Position numbers and translations under genes: made by a program
Shown here: piece by piece, positions 20,538-29,529 of the stretch
Numbering within the stretch: the first letter of the stretch is position 1
Layout: each line of letters begins with the position of its first letter
Source: a virus
Length of the DNA: 57,276 nucleotides
Virus record (IMG/VR): IMGVR_UViG_3300025890_000031
Location: 1-57,276 of that record
Reading direction: 5' to 3' (one strand)
Notes under the pieces: generated by a model
Seen by the model: only the letters and a program-made list of their open reading frames with translations
Databases searched by the model: none
What the model was told of the DNA's origin: nothing

Positions 20538-21968
20538 TTAGCCTTCTATATGCTTTGGAGTTGAACCTGGTTTAAGTGGGTCATACATATCTCCACCTTT
20601 ACCTTCTTTTTTATCATACACAACACCTCTTCTTTTCGCAGCAAAGTTGTCTAAGTATGTTACAGGCATATCAGGTTTTACTCTTTCTTTAACTAAATTT
20701 TGACCTGGGTTTCCACCGTATATTAACAAATGCTCTGGTTGTAAAGCATCTAAAGCTATTTTTGTACAATTAGCTAATACTTGTGTTGATTTTTCTCTTG
20801 TATCACGGTTTGGATTACCTTCTTCAGCGTCTATGTTTTGTAAGCAAATAGCTAAGATTGGTGGATTTTTTGGTATTCCTAACATAGCAATATCCATTGA
20901 TTGTTCATCTGCAAATTGAACACGTGGTATTACCTTCATACCAGTTTCTTGAAACATACGACCTAACCATTGTGCGTTATAGACTGCTTGTAAATGAAAA
21001 GCCTTTGGCTCTGTATAATAAAAAGAGAAGTCTGGTACAACTGCTGTTTTAATTCCAGCAGCTAAGACTTTTTGTATCATGTATCCAGTATGTGTTATAA
21101 AATTAAAAAACTTATCATCATAAGTAAAGAAAGACATAATAGCTCTGTCATACGGCATACCTATTGGTCTTGCTAATCCGTAGTTCCATAGCCAATGTGT
21201 TATACCATCATCAGGTGTAGCATCTCTACCTGCCCAAGTATCTAAGGGTTTTGGTAGTTTTTCTAATAACATATCTCTTCTAAGTTCTGGTATATCCCAT
21301 CTGTTATTTGTTGGTAAGAATAACTTTTCTTCGTCAATCATCATTATGTTATTATCTATTTGTTCGTCTAATTCTTCATTATCATCAAACCCATCCAGGT
21401 CATCTTCATTTTCTGTGCTCAAAATATTATCAGTTGGTAATCCGTCACCAATATCTAGTGTGTCTGGTATAGAAATATCTACACCTTGTGGGTTTGATAA
21501 ACCTTCAACATAAGTATCTAATCCTGCGTTCGTGCTTGTTAAACCTTCAAATGTTTGTGAAAGACTTCTGTCAACAGCATCAACTATTAAGCTAACATCT
21601 TGTTCTGTATAGCCAGTACCAATAGGGTTGCTAACATTTTGCAATAAATTAGCTAATTGACTTGTATCATAAGTTGCTAAATCGTTTGTTCTGTTGTCTG
21701 CTAATACTATTTTTGAAGCTGATTCATCATCTACATCAACAAAAGCTACTGATATAGTTTCCCATCCTAAAGATTTAGCCGCTAACCATGTGTGGTTTCC
21801 TGCTAAAATAGAATTATCTTTTTGGTTAACAACAATAGGTTTATACTGTTTATTTTCGTCTAATGATTCAGCTATAGCTTCTATGCTACCTATTCTGGGA
21901 TTTCCCTTGTATGCTTTTAATGTATCTAGCTTTACATCTTTTATTTCTACAACCCTATTGTTTGACAT
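20538..21968 (-). CDS. ParB-like domain fused to DUF4417
   Basis: 476 residues. Residues 1-120 are a ParB/Srx nuclease-type domain: LDTLKAYKGNPRIGSIEAIAESL, YKPIVVNQKDNSILAGNHTWLAAKSLGW and ASKIVLADNRTND. An acidic linker (170-240) joins a C-terminal DUF4417: SFFTYDDKF, AVVPDFSFY, AQWLGRMFQETGMKVIPRVQF, LGIPKNPPILAI and LLIYGG. ParB-type domains of this kind often accompany phage DNA methylation or nucleotide hydrolysis. DUF4417 has no established activity. It may act on DNA or virion assembly. 14-bp overlap with the WhiB gene. Confidence 0.8.
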   Translation of the reverse strand: MSNNRVVEIKDVKLDTLKAYKGNPRIGSIEAIAESLDENKQYKPIVVNQKDNSILAGNHTWLAAKSLGWETISVAFVDVDDESASKIVLADNRTNDLATYDTSQLANLLQNVSNPIGTGYTEQDVSLIVDAVDRSLSQTFEGLTSTNAGLDTYVEGLSNPQGVDISIPDTLDIGDGLPTDNILSTENEDDLDGFDDNEELDEQIDNNIMMIDEEKLFLPTNNRWDIPELRRDMLLEKLPKPLDTWAGRDATPDDGITHWLWNYGLARPIGMPYDRAIMSFFTYDDKFFNFITHTGYMIQKVLAAGIKTAVVPDFSFYYTEPKAFHLQAVYNAQWLGRMFQETGMKVIPRVQFADEQSMDIAMLGIPKNPPILAICLQNIDAEEGNPNRDTREKSTQVLANCTKIALDALQPEHLLIYGGNPGQNLVKERVKPDMPVTYLDNFAAKRRGVVYDKKEGKGGDMYDPLKPGSTPKHIEG

Positions 21969-22347
21969 TTTTCTCCTTTGCTTGCAATTCTAATACTTTT
22001 TCATAATTATCTTGTAATAATTTTCTTTCTTGTGGTGTGTAACCACCAAATATACCTTCGTCAGACTTTGTTATTACTGCAAAGTCTAAACATTCCCTTT
22101 GAACTTCACATCCTTTACAAATACTTTTAGCTTCATCTTCTGTGTATAAATATTCTCCATTTACTTTAACTGTTGGGAAGAAAATATTACTATCTCTACC
22201 AACGCAGTTACCATAGTTTTTCCAATCTCCTTCAAGTAATATCTGAATATCATCTATTGTTTTCCAGTTACTTGGCTTTTCTCTTATGAAAGAAGGTTGA
22301 AACTTAGGTATGAGCTTGCCATATTTAAGTTGTTCGTCTTCTTCCAT
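21955..22347 (-). CDS. WhiB-family iron-sulfur transcription regulator
   Basis: 130 residues. The four cluster ligands are visible: NCVGRDSNIFFP (first Cys), then ICKGCEVQRECLDFA (CxxCxxxxxC), followed by the GIFGGYT turn. This is the WhiB-like (Wbl) signature, a family confined to actinobacteria and their phages, and is the best host marker in the window. Phage Wbl proteins repress host whiB genes or bind sigma factor. Overlaps the resolvase gene by 23 bp. Confidence 0.92.
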   Translation of the reverse strand: MEEDEQLKYGKLIPKFQPSFIREKPSNWKTIDDIQILLEGDWKNYGNCVGRDSNIFFPTVKVNGEYLYTEDEAKSICKGCEVQRECLDFAVITKSDEGIFGGYTPQERKLLQDNYEKVLELQAKEKNVKQ

Positions 22348-22861
22348 TCACTACTTCCTTATCCCATCCGTAAAGTGCTATGCCTGTTGCATCACACATA
22401 TCTTGATTAGCAAATTCAGTCGTTGGGTACATACTTTTTATATGTGTAGCTATTTCATCTTTCTTAGCATTTCCTTTTCCTATGGCTACTTTTTTCCAGC
22501 TAGAGTTATTAACAAGCTGTGTCGGTATGTTGTATCTTTGTAGTGTATCTATTATCGCACCAGCTACATAAGTCTGACTAACTGTAGACCAAACGCCACC
22601 TTTACCCACTACTGCTCCTTCTACAAAAGCGTAAGTAGAATATTGTAAGTCTGGGTCTAGTTGTGTTACTACTCTATGTACGAATGTTGTAGCTACAGTT
22701 ATATGATTTAAGTCGAATTTATTACCTGGAAATGGTTGATAATAACAATATGGTTTTAAGTTTTCAGGATTAGTGTCGTCTTCTCCGTGAAATAGTGTTA
22801 GTGCTAGTCGTCTTGCGGATGGGTCAATTCCTATAACTTGCCATTTGATACCCTTCGTCAT
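22325..22861 (-). CDS. RuvC-like Holliday junction resolvase
   Basis: 178 residues with an RNase H fold: VIGIDPSARRLALTLF (first Asp), AFVEGAVVGKGG (Glu), VNNSSWKKVAIGKGNAKKDEI, and MCDATGIALYGW (last Asp). Length and spacing match RuvC-type junction endonucleases. Would resolve recombination intermediates made by the RecA-like protein and clear DNA before packaging. Starts inside the end of 22824-23198. Confidence 0.85.
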   Translation of the reverse strand: MTKGIKWQVIGIDPSARRLALTLFHGEDDTNPENLKPYCYYQPFPGNKFDLNHITVATTFVHRVVTQLDPDLQYSTYAFVEGAVVGKGGVWSTVSQTYVAGAIIDTLQRYNIPTQLVNNSSWKKVAIGKGNAKKDEIATHIKSMYPTTEFANQDMCDATGIALYGWDKEVVNGRRRTT

Positions 22862-23198
22862 TCTCTTGCTCCAATCTAGCGACTGTGATTCGCCTAGAGC
22901 CTAAGTCCACTTGCGACTTTAGAATCTCTAAACACGACCGCAGTTCCCCTGTTCTGAACTTATAGTGTTTACTGCCTTTCAGTATAACACCGTTGCTCTC
23001 TAATTGGTGCAATTTCATTTCGATTTCTTTTCCTCTTGCATAATAAGCTGTGGATAATTCCAGAAGTGTATCAACATTATCTGTTGGTAAAGGCGATTTA
23101 GTTCTACCAAACAATACATCAATATATTCTTGTAGTTCTTGCCTAACTTGTTCTAAATTTTTTAGTTCATGACCAACTTGTATAGCTTTAACGCCCAT
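22824..23198 (-). CDS. Hypothetical helical protein
   Basis: 124 residues from ATG 23198 (MGVKAIQVGHELKNL), which overlaps the upstream stop by 11 bp; longer in-frame starts would sit deep inside the nuclease gene. Sequence mostly amphipathic helices (LEQVRQELQEYIDVLFG, KEIEMKLHQLES). Lies between a Cas4/RecB-like nuclease and the RuvC-like gene, so a recombination accessory role is possible. Confidence 0.65.
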   Translation of the reverse strand: MGVKAIQVGHELKNLEQVRQELQEYIDVLFGRTKSPLPTDNVDTLLELSTAYYARGKEIEMKLHQLESNGVILKGSKHYKFRTGELRSCLEILKSQVDLGSRRITVARLEQENDEGYQMASYRN

Positions 23199-23955
23199 GA
23201 TTATTAAACTCCAAACACCCATTTCTATATGGACACATCTGGTATTCTTTTCCTTGTCTAATTCTACAGTTGTCTTTAACGTCAGGATAAGTTTTAAAAG
23301 CAGCACTATCTTCTAATGATTGCATTTCCATTTTTACTTCAGTTAATAATTTTTCGTCTGGATAAACTAAAAACTCTTTCCAGTCTTGGGTTCTTTTATC
23401 TTCGTATACAACACTAAAGACTGTTATCTCAGGGTCTAAAACAAAGTAAGTGTGTATTTGTTTTAAGTGCATATCTGTTACAGCAGTAGGCATATAGCTA
23501 GTTCCTTTTAATTCAAAACCGTATTTACCATGTTTTGCATTTTTACCCATACCATCAACAGAACCACCAAAGGTAGGGTATTTTTCACTAGATACTTTTG
23601 CCTCTACTTCGGTTAAAGCACCAGAAAGTAAACACATCATTTGCCAACGTATGTGTCGCCATGTACCGTCATTAAATAAATTTTGTAACACTACATCAAT
23701 GGTATCTAGCTTTGTGATATCTCCTGTATACTCAAACACTTGTCTTCTTTCACATAAGCCACGGCTAGAAGCACCAAACCTTCCTGTTCTTTTTGAGTTT
23801 GAATTATCTGAAACAATATCAATTAAAGTTTGTTGTATCTTCTCATCAGTAACAACAATATTTCTTTCGTTTGCTAAAAACTTATCAACTATTGGTGTAA
23901 TAATCTTTTCAGTTTTTTCTAAATTCAAATCGTTCATTAAGCTAGTTAGTGACAT
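23188..23955 (-). CDS. RecB/Cas4-like PD-(D/E)XK exonuclease with cysteine cluster
   Basis: 255 residues from ATG 23955 (MSLTSLMNDLNL), which overlaps the upstream gene by 14 bp. Nuclease core: SSRGLCERRQVFEY (first Cys), FGGSVDGMG (Asp), YGFELKGTS (ExK) and LKQIHTYFVL (QxxxY). The C-terminal CRIRQGKEYQMCPYRNGC supplies three more cysteines. One early plus three late cysteines is the Cas4/AddB 4Fe-4S layout. Likely an end-resecting exonuclease for recombination. Confidence 0.85.
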   Translation of the reverse strand: MSLTSLMNDLNLEKTEKIITPIVDKFLANERNIVVTDEKIQQTLIDIVSDNSNSKRTGRFGASSRGLCERRQVFEYTGDITKLDTIDVVLQNLFNDGTWRHIRWQMMCLLSGALTEVEAKVSSEKYPTFGGSVDGMGKNAKHGKYGFELKGTSYMPTAVTDMHLKQIHTYFVLDPEITVFSVVYEDKRTQDWKEFLVYPDEKLLTEVKMEMQSLEDSAAFKTYPDVKDNCRIRQGKEYQMCPYRNGCLEFNNHGR

Positions 23956-24391
23956 TGTACCAATCCTTTTCTGGTGTCCACCATAAATATGGTTTATCAT
24001 TTGTTTCCGACCAACCAAATTGTTTGTAATGGTCAGCATCTTTTCTTAGTAAATTAGACCTATGCGAACTGTGTAGTTCTTCATTACCTAGCCAATGTGG
24101 CTTAGGTTTAGGTTCTTCAAATAGTATATCAGGATATTTATCTAATACTTTAGTTAAAACAGTATCTTGAAAACCTCTTTGTTTCCATTCGTGGCATATC
24201 ATAGTTGTATATAAAACTAGCCATTGTTCATGACCTTTCCACATTTTAACTATTGGATGGTGTTTCCAACCATTTCCTGTTTCTAATGTATTAAGTATTT
24301 GCATTGATTCAACTCTTTGCTTACCTAATCTTTTATCGTCTAATACTGAAGCACTTTTAAGAAAGTCTTCATACGGTAGAAAGGTCTGCAT
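23942..24391 (-). CDS. MSMEG_6728 / pyrimidine-dimer-glycosylase-like protein
   Basis: 149 residues from ATG 24391; AAGGAG stands 6 bp upstream, whereas the longer in-frame start at 24436 has none. It begins MQTFLPYEDFLKSASVLDDK followed by RLGKQRVESMQIL and HHPIVKMWKGHEQWL, hallmarks of the MSMEG_6728 family, related to T4 endonuclease V. May repair UV damage or act on modified DNA. The family is frequent in actinobacteria and their phages. Confidence 0.85.
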   Translation of the reverse strand: MQTFLPYEDFLKSASVLDDKRLGKQRVESMQILNTLETGNGWKHHPIVKMWKGHEQWLVLYTTMICHEWKQRGFQDTVLTKVLDKYPDILFEEPKPKPHWLGNEELHSSHRSNLLRKDADHYKQFGWSETNDKPYLWWTPEKDWYNVTN

Positions 24392-24527
24392 TATCACTCC
24401 TTTTTGTAAAACACTCATAACAAGCATTGACTTCAAAATTAATTACTGGGTCATCTTCAGGTTTAAGAAACCACTCCACTTCTGTAAGTATATCATTACA
24501 AAAATAACATTGTTGTAATCTACTCAC
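24369..24527 (-). CDS. 52-residue Zn-ribbon protein with GTG start
   Basis: Sequence begins MSRLQQCYFCNDIL with a second pair NACYECF near residue 36, a zinc ribbon with CxxC knuckles. GTG 24527 overlaps the upstream stop (GTGAGTAG) and AGAAGG lies about 6 bp before it. Its 3' end overlaps the next gene by 23 bp. Function unknown; one of the tiny Zn-ribbon set. Confidence 0.6.
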   Translation of the reverse strand: MSRLQQCYFCNDILTEVEWFLKPEDDPVINFEVNACYECFTKRSDNADLSTV

Positions 24528-25200
24528 TTAGCCCTTCTTCCCCAAACACAAATGCTTCTATATAAAGACCTGTAATTTTTTGGAATACAGTTTCCATAGC
24601 TTGTAGATAAACAGGAGTAAGATTTATAAGCGAGTCTTTGAGCTCGTTATCCCACAAACCTTCAGTTAGCAATTTTGCTTTATCTACTTCAGGCTCATTT
24701 TCTTCATTTGTCCAATCAATAGACACCATAAAATCAGTAATATTTTCAAACTGTGGTCTTAGAATATCTTCATAATATCTAGTCATTTTTTCCATAAACC
24801 ATTGTTTATCTTCACCTAGTTTCATTTTGTCACCAAACATAGCTTGTGTGGTTGCTAGATATCTTCCAACAACAATAGAAGAAGATAAAGCTAACCAAAC
24901 AACAAATGCAACATCTGAAGTTAATTGGTTTGTGAAGGTTTTGTATAGATTTCCTTCTTCTTCATCATTTTTACTTTCTATTTCCCCTGCTGTTTTACTA
25001 TATGGTAAAACTTTAGATTTGATTTCCCATAAATTTAAAAAGCTAGGAGATTCGTCTATTAGCTCTGCAACGTTTCTAAGACCTTGCTCTACAAAGTTTA
25101 AAAGAGATTCTAGCTCATCATCATTATCAGCCATAAGTTCAATTTTTTGAATATCTATCTTGAACATAGCAAAGATTTCTTTTCTACTTAATTCTTCCAT
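24520..25200 (-). CDS. Hypothetical protein
   Basis: 226 residues, acidic and helical. A hydrophobic stretch AFVVWLALSSSIVVGRYLA near residue 100 could be a buried helix or membrane segment. It is encoded between a 30-residue basic peptide and a Zn-ribbon protein in the recombination operon. No motif recognised. Confidence 0.75.
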   Translation of the reverse strand: MEELSRKEIFAMFKIDIQKIELMADNDDELESLLNFVEQGLRNVAELIDESPSFLNLWEIKSKVLPYSKTAGEIESKNDEEEGNLYKTFTNQLTSDVAFVVWLALSSSIVVGRYLATTQAMFGDKMKLGEDKQWFMEKMTRYYEDILRPQFENITDFMVSIDWTNEENEPEVDKAKLLTEGLWDNELKDSLINLTPVYLQAMETVFQKITGLYIEAFVFGEEGLSE

Positions 25201-25202
25201 TG

Positions 25203-25295
25203 CTAAAACTTTCTACTTATGCTTGATTTTTTACGCATTCCACGGTATTGTGCTTTTTTCTTAGACTTCATTGCTCTTCTTTCTGCTCTATTCAT
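25203..25295 (-). CDS. 30-residue very basic peptide
   Basis: MNRAERRAMKSKKKAQYRGM... with 14 K or R in 30 residues. The start overlaps the upstream stop as TAATG and the next gene begins 2 bp after its stop, so it fits the operon perfectly. Tiny proteins starting MNRAxRR are frequent in actinophages. RNA or DNA binding is likely. Confidence 0.6.
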   Translation of the reverse strand: MNRAERRAMKSKKKAQYRGMRKKSSISRKF

Positions 25296-25714
25296 TATAT
25301 TTCCTTTGTTAGCCAAATTTCAGCTAATAATTTATTTCCAAATTTTATATGCCAAACAACTTCTTTGTTTTGTGCTTGTGCATACCTTAATGATTTTAAC
25401 AGCTCATCTGATTTAAGTGTAAAGTTTTTATCAACTTTTTTTACCTCTATTATGGATGCTTCATTTTCTACAACAGCTTTACGCATACCGTCATATTTAA
25501 TACTTCCAGCACCAGACATTGGTGTTGGTTTACCACCGTAGCCTTTAACAGCTTTCTTTTCGTATCTACGACCAGCGTCTTGTGGGGTATCTACTTTCCA
25601 GCTAGGTCTGTTATCTTTTTCTTTAGCTTCGCTATTTCCTTCGGATTCTCCATCAGATGATTTTTGAAATTTTGATATCCAACTACTGCTTTTTCTTCCC
25701 CTGCTATCTTCCAT
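25295..25714 (-). CDS. PD-(D/E)XK nuclease, likely Holliday-junction or VRR-type
   Basis: 139 residues. A disordered polar start (SSDGESEGNSEAKEKDN) is followed by GRRYEKKAVKGYGGKPT, SIKYDGMRKAVVENEASI and IEVKKVDKNFTL: a D..ExK nuclease triad in KYDG and EVKK. AGAAGG 9 bp before ATG 25714 supports a start 124 bp inside the recA-like gene, in another frame. Probably trims or resolves DNA with the recombinase it overlaps. Confidence 0.7.
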   Translation of the reverse strand: MEDSRGRKSSSWISKFQKSSDGESEGNSEAKEKDNRPSWKVDTPQDAGRRYEKKAVKGYGGKPTPMSGAGSIKYDGMRKAVVENEASIIEVKKVDKNFTLKSDELLKSLRYAQAQNKEVVWHIKFGNKLLAEIWLTKEI

Positions 25715-26601
25715 TTTTTAACACCTTCTCTAACTACTATATCGTTAATTAGTCCTACACTAATTATAAACGACAGTTCGTCTACTTGACCATTTTTTAA
25801 ATCAAAGTCAAAGAATATTTCTGTATATGGAGCAGACATCTTAGATTTTTCTATCTTAGCTCTTATCTTTTGTACTGTTATTCTGTTAGTCTTAACTGTT
25901 TTCTCTCCATCCCAAACATCAACTGTTTCAGTTTCCCTACCTGCTTTTCTTAAAGCAATCCTATAAGCAGCATAAAAAGGTAAAGCCTTGCCACCTGGAA
26001 CAGTTTCAGGGTTACCAAATATTTGTCCTACGTTTAGTCTTGTTTGGTTAATCATTAATACAGCTGTCTTTGTATTAGCTGCTGTAAGTTTTCTAAGAGC
26101 TTTTGACATAAGTGCAGCTAGTCTTGCTGGTTGATGATTAACACCTTTTTCTCTTTTATCTTCTTCAGACTGTGGCAACATAGCAGCAACACTATCCCAA
26201 ACAATTAAATCAATTTCTTGTCTTAATAAAACTTCAGTAACATCTACTGCTTCTTCTCCGTTTTGTGGTGTTAAGTAAATTAAGTCATCAGTATTAACTC
26301 CTAAAGATTTAGCCCACTCTGGGTCAAAGCTATGCTCAGTATCTACTAAGGCGGCAGTTCCTTTACCCTTTTGTGTTTCAGCTATAGCTTTATACGCAAC
26401 ATAACTCTTTAAGGTAGAGTAATCTCCGTATATTTCTACAAATCTATTCTTAGGCAATCCACCATCTAAAATATAATCTATAGGCAATATACCTGTGGGT
26501 ATTCTTTCTACTACTACACTAGAACCCATAACAACAGTATCTGCTCCTAATAGCTTGTTAATTTCTTTTCTTAGTTCATCAGCTTTCAATGTGTACCTCA
26601 A
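25591..26601 (-). CDS. RecA-like recombinase with altered Walker A
   Basis: 336 residues, RecA/UvsX size. Blocks: VERIPTGILPIDYILDGGLPKN, the P-loop region EIYGDYSTLKSY, ALVDTEHSFDPEWAKSLGV, Walker B LIVWDSVAAM and the L2 region VLMINQTRLNVGQIFGNPE. The P-loop reads GDYSTLKS instead of GPESSGKT: the Gly before Lys is Leu, though Lys-Ser is kept. Start appears to be TTG 26601 within the end of 26579-26857. Performs strand exchange for recombination-dependent replication. Confidence 0.9.
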   Translation of the reverse strand: MRYTLKADELRKEINKLLGADTVVMGSSVVVERIPTGILPIDYILDGGLPKNRFVEIYGDYSTLKSYVAYKAIAETQKGKGTAALVDTEHSFDPEWAKSLGVNTDDLIYLTPQNGEEAVDVTEVLLRQEIDLIVWDSVAAMLPQSEEDKREKGVNHQPARLAALMSKALRKLTAANTKTAVLMINQTRLNVGQIFGNPETVPGGKALPFYAAYRIALRKAGRETETVDVWDGEKTVKTNRITVQKIRAKIEKSKMSAPYTEIFFDFDLKNGQVDELSFIISVGLINDIVVREGVKKWKIAGEEKAVVGYQNFKNHLMENPKEIAKLKKKITDLAGK

Positions 26602-26857
26602 TTTCTATAGTTGCTTTTGATGGGGGCATATCATTTTGATTCCAATGCTGTAATAGCTTGGCTGATATAAAAACTTGTATGGCGTTTACTGTATCTTCAA
26701 TAGACTTCCTAGATAGTGTTACATTAGTTTGTGATAAATTTTCTATTGATTTTTCTAAACTAATTTTTAATTTATTTTCTGGATTTCTTTCAAACTCTTT
26801 AAACATAGTTGTAAACGTTTGTTCATTCAAGTCAATCCAATCTTTCTTTTTACTCAT
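26579..26857 (-). CDS. Hypothetical protein between polymerase and RecA
   Basis: 92 residues: MSKKKDWIDLNEQTFTTMFKEF, then a helical middle with LSQTNVTLSRKSIEDTVNAI and beta-type end ATIEIEVHIES. Overlaps the polymerase stop by 4 bp and the recA start by 23 bp. No family recognised; a replication-accessory role is suggested by position only. Confidence 0.75.
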   Translation of the reverse strand: MSKKKDWIDLNEQTFTTMFKEFERNPENKLKISLEKSIENLSQTNVTLSRKSIEDTVNAIQVFISAKLLQHWNQNDMPPSKATIEIEVHIES

Positions 26858-29529
26858 GAAAACCTTCCTACACCTAATGACCTTAAAGCCCCAGACCTTC
26901 TTAATTTCTGTGCTGTTCCCTTTAGTGTACCATCTTTTTTATATAAACTAGCACCTGTTAAAGTCCTAGCTGGAACACGACTAATCATGTCGTCAAAATC
27001 TGTAAATGGTGCTTTCTCTACTATGTTCGTAGCAGCAGTCATACCAATCCCATCTATCGATAGTAAGCCTTTTCTAATTCCTTGTTTATCTAGCTTCCAT
27101 AATATTCCTGACTTATTAACATCAGGTGCTAATAACTTTATACCTAGCCTTTGAGCTTCTTTAATATATTCTTTCTCTTTGGGTGTACCAGCAGTTGTTT
27201 CTAACAATGCACCCATATAAAGCAAAGGCATGTGTGTTTTCATATAAGCTGTTTCATACCCTAACTTGCCGTATGCGGTAGCGTGTGCCTTGTTAAACCC
27301 ATAAGCGTGAAAGCCTTGCATCATTTCCCAAACAGCGTCTGCCTGTACTTTATTTAAGCCTTTAGCTAGACATAAGTCATATATCAATCTTCTATTATCA
27401 TCAAAGGTTTTAGTAGAAGCGTCTGAATACCCACCTTTACCATGTTTTACTTTAATAGCTGATAAGAAAGCGTTTAAGTTGTCATCAGGTATACCTAGCA
27501 TTCTAAGTATTTGTAATACTTGTTCTTGATATACAACTAAACCTAAAGTGTCTTTTAATATATCTTCAAACATTTCATGTGGATAATCTACTCGTTCTTT
27601 TTTAAATCTTCTATCCAAAAACTTTTGTGTATATCCTGTATTCATAGTTGATGGTCTATATAAAGCCATAATTAAAATACAATCTTCTAATGAATTAACT
27701 TGCATTTCTCTACAACCTTTCATAGCTGTCCAACCTTCAAACTGAAATATTCCAGACTTATAACCATAAGGAACACCTCTGCGTAAAGCCATAAATGTTT
27801 TTTTATCTGCATAGTTAAAATTTTGATGATAGTCGTCTATTTCTTCTCCTAAATAATCATAAACTCTTTTAACAGTTGATAATGTTCTTAAACCTAACAA
27901 ATCTATTTTTACAAACCCAGAGTTTTCTACATCATCCATAGCCATTTGTGTAACTTGAACACCAGAACTAGGTATAAACATTTTAGGTACAATCTTATGA
28001 AAGTCTTGTCCGTCATGTACAATATATCCTGCTGCGTGAGCAGATGGTGATTTTAGAACTTGTAAATCTGAGAGCTTTTGCAAACCAGTTTGTAAGACTC
28101 TAGGTAAATCATTAACACTTTTTACATTTCCAAACTTTTTCTTAAATTCAGTAGCTGAATGTTTTCTTCTTTGTTTAGCCATGTATTGAACGAATAAAGA
28201 GCCTCTACCAAACTCATCTAGCCCTAACTTACTGTATGTGCCTAGCTGTACTAAGTTATATTGGCTTGATACCCAATCAACTACTTGTTGTCGCTTTGTA
28301 TCTTCCACATCTAAATCTATGTCAGGTGGTTTACTTCTATCCCTAGACATAAATCTAGCAAAATCTAACTTGAATTTTATTGGGTCAGCATTAGTTATTC
28401 CTAGTAAATAACAAACCATTGAGCCGTTAGCCGAACCTCTAGTATTAAAATATATATCATTTGCATTCATATATTCTGTAATACTGTTGATAAGTAAGAA
28501 ATAATCAGACATACTTACATCTTTGATAACATCTAATTCGTATTCTGCCCTTTCGATATAAGTATTTCCTAGCTTCTGTGCTCGTTTTATAACTTTATCT
28601 TTTAGCTCAACATCTGCATTTTCTGACATTGAAGGAACTTGATATTCATAATTATTTAATCTTTCAATATCGATATCGTGGTTGTCTAACATAAATTTAT
28701 TAGCACGTAATGATTTACGCCATACTTCTAATGAAAATTTAGATTTAATGTGTTCTGTAGATGACAAATGATAAGGGTCACCTGGAAAAGAACTATCTGT
28801 TGTATCGTAATACGATATTTCTTTCATTAAGTCATGTGTCTTTTGCTGTCTAGCATTTGTGTAATGACTATCGCTAGTAATAATTGTATCTGTATTAGTT
28901 TTCTCTGCTAATTCTAGTAGCTGTTTCACAATTTCGTCATCTTCTTCTTTACCGTGATGTTGTAATTCAACATAAGTATGTGGATATAATTTTTTTATTC
29001 TATTTAAAATAGCTACAGCAGCATCCATACCTTGATTAAAAATAGTTTGCTGTATAAGACCGAAGAAACAAGCAGTCAAAACTACAACATTTTCAGATGA
29101 ATATTTTTCTAAATCAGACCAGTCTATAAGTGGCTTTCTATAATAATTTTCTCTAGTATGACTTTCATTATTCATAGCTACTAAATCTTCATAGCCTTGG
29201 GTGTTTAAAGCAATTAAAAGTAAGTGATATCGTTTCTTTTTAAGTTCATCATCTTTTTTATCAAAAACAAAGTACGCTTCAATACCTATGAATGGTTTTA
29301 TATTGTTAGCTTTACAACTTTTATATAATTCAAATGCTGAAGATAAAACACCATGTTCAGTTAAAGTTAATGCTGGTTGTTTTTCTTCTACTGCTTTTTC
29401 TACTAATTCTTCTACTGATGTCATTCCATCTAGCCAAGAATATTTACTGTGTGAATGTGTATGAAACCAATCTATATCACGAACAGTTGTTCTTCTTCTC
29501 TTGCTAAAATTTTGCTTGTTCTTATCCAT
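26854..29529 (-). CDS. dnaE: DNA polymerase III alpha subunit (C-family, DnaE-like)
   Basis: About 891 residues from ATG 29529; an in-frame ATG at 29598 would overlap the previous gene more deeply. N-terminal PHP domain: WFHTHSHSKYSWLDG, TLTEHGVLS, ITSDSHYTN. Polymerase palm: NTRGSANGSMVCYLLG and the catalytic RSKPPDIDLDVEDTKR, then ALYRPSTMNTGY and GLVVYQEQVLQILR. Ends with HhH-type motifs (LLSIDGIGMTAATNIV). Shorter than bacterial DnaE (about 1160), lacking most of the C-terminal beta/tau-binding part. Replicates the phage genome. Confidence 0.92.
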   Translation of the reverse strand: MDKNKQNFSKRRRTTVRDIDWFHTHSHSKYSWLDGMTSVEELVEKAVEEKQPALTLTEHGVLSSAFELYKSCKANNIKPFIGIEAYFVFDKKDDELKKKRYHLLLIALNTQGYEDLVAMNNESHTRENYYRKPLIDWSDLEKYSSENVVVLTACFFGLIQQTIFNQGMDAAVAILNRIKKLYPHTYVELQHHGKEEDDEIVKQLLELAEKTNTDTIITSDSHYTNARQQKTHDLMKEISYYDTTDSSFPGDPYHLSSTEHIKSKFSLEVWRKSLRANKFMLDNHDIDIERLNNYEYQVPSMSENADVELKDKVIKRAQKLGNTYIERAEYELDVIKDVSMSDYFLLINSITEYMNANDIYFNTRGSANGSMVCYLLGITNADPIKFKLDFARFMSRDRSKPPDIDLDVEDTKRQQVVDWVSSQYNLVQLGTYSKLGLDEFGRGSLFVQYMAKQRRKHSATEFKKKFGNVKSVNDLPRVLQTGLQKLSDLQVLKSPSAHAAGYIVHDGQDFHKIVPKMFIPSSGVQVTQMAMDDVENSGFVKIDLLGLRTLSTVKRVYDYLGEEIDDYHQNFNYADKKTFMALRRGVPYGYKSGIFQFEGWTAMKGCREMQVNSLEDCILIMALYRPSTMNTGYTQKFLDRRFKKERVDYPHEMFEDILKDTLGLVVYQEQVLQILRMLGIPDDNLNAFLSAIKVKHGKGGYSDASTKTFDDNRRLIYDLCLAKGLNKVQADAVWEMMQGFHAYGFNKAHATAYGKLGYETAYMKTHMPLLYMGALLETTAGTPKEKEYIKEAQRLGIKLLAPDVNKSGILWKLDKQGIRKGLLSIDGIGMTAATNIVEKAPFTDFDDMISRVPARTLTGASLYKKDGTLKGTAQKLRRSGALRSLGVGRFS

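Noticed and set aside
23188-23955. True Cas4 of a CRISPR adaptation module
   Set aside because: No Cas1, Cas2 or repeat array is present; position among recA-like and resolvase genes fits phage recombination.
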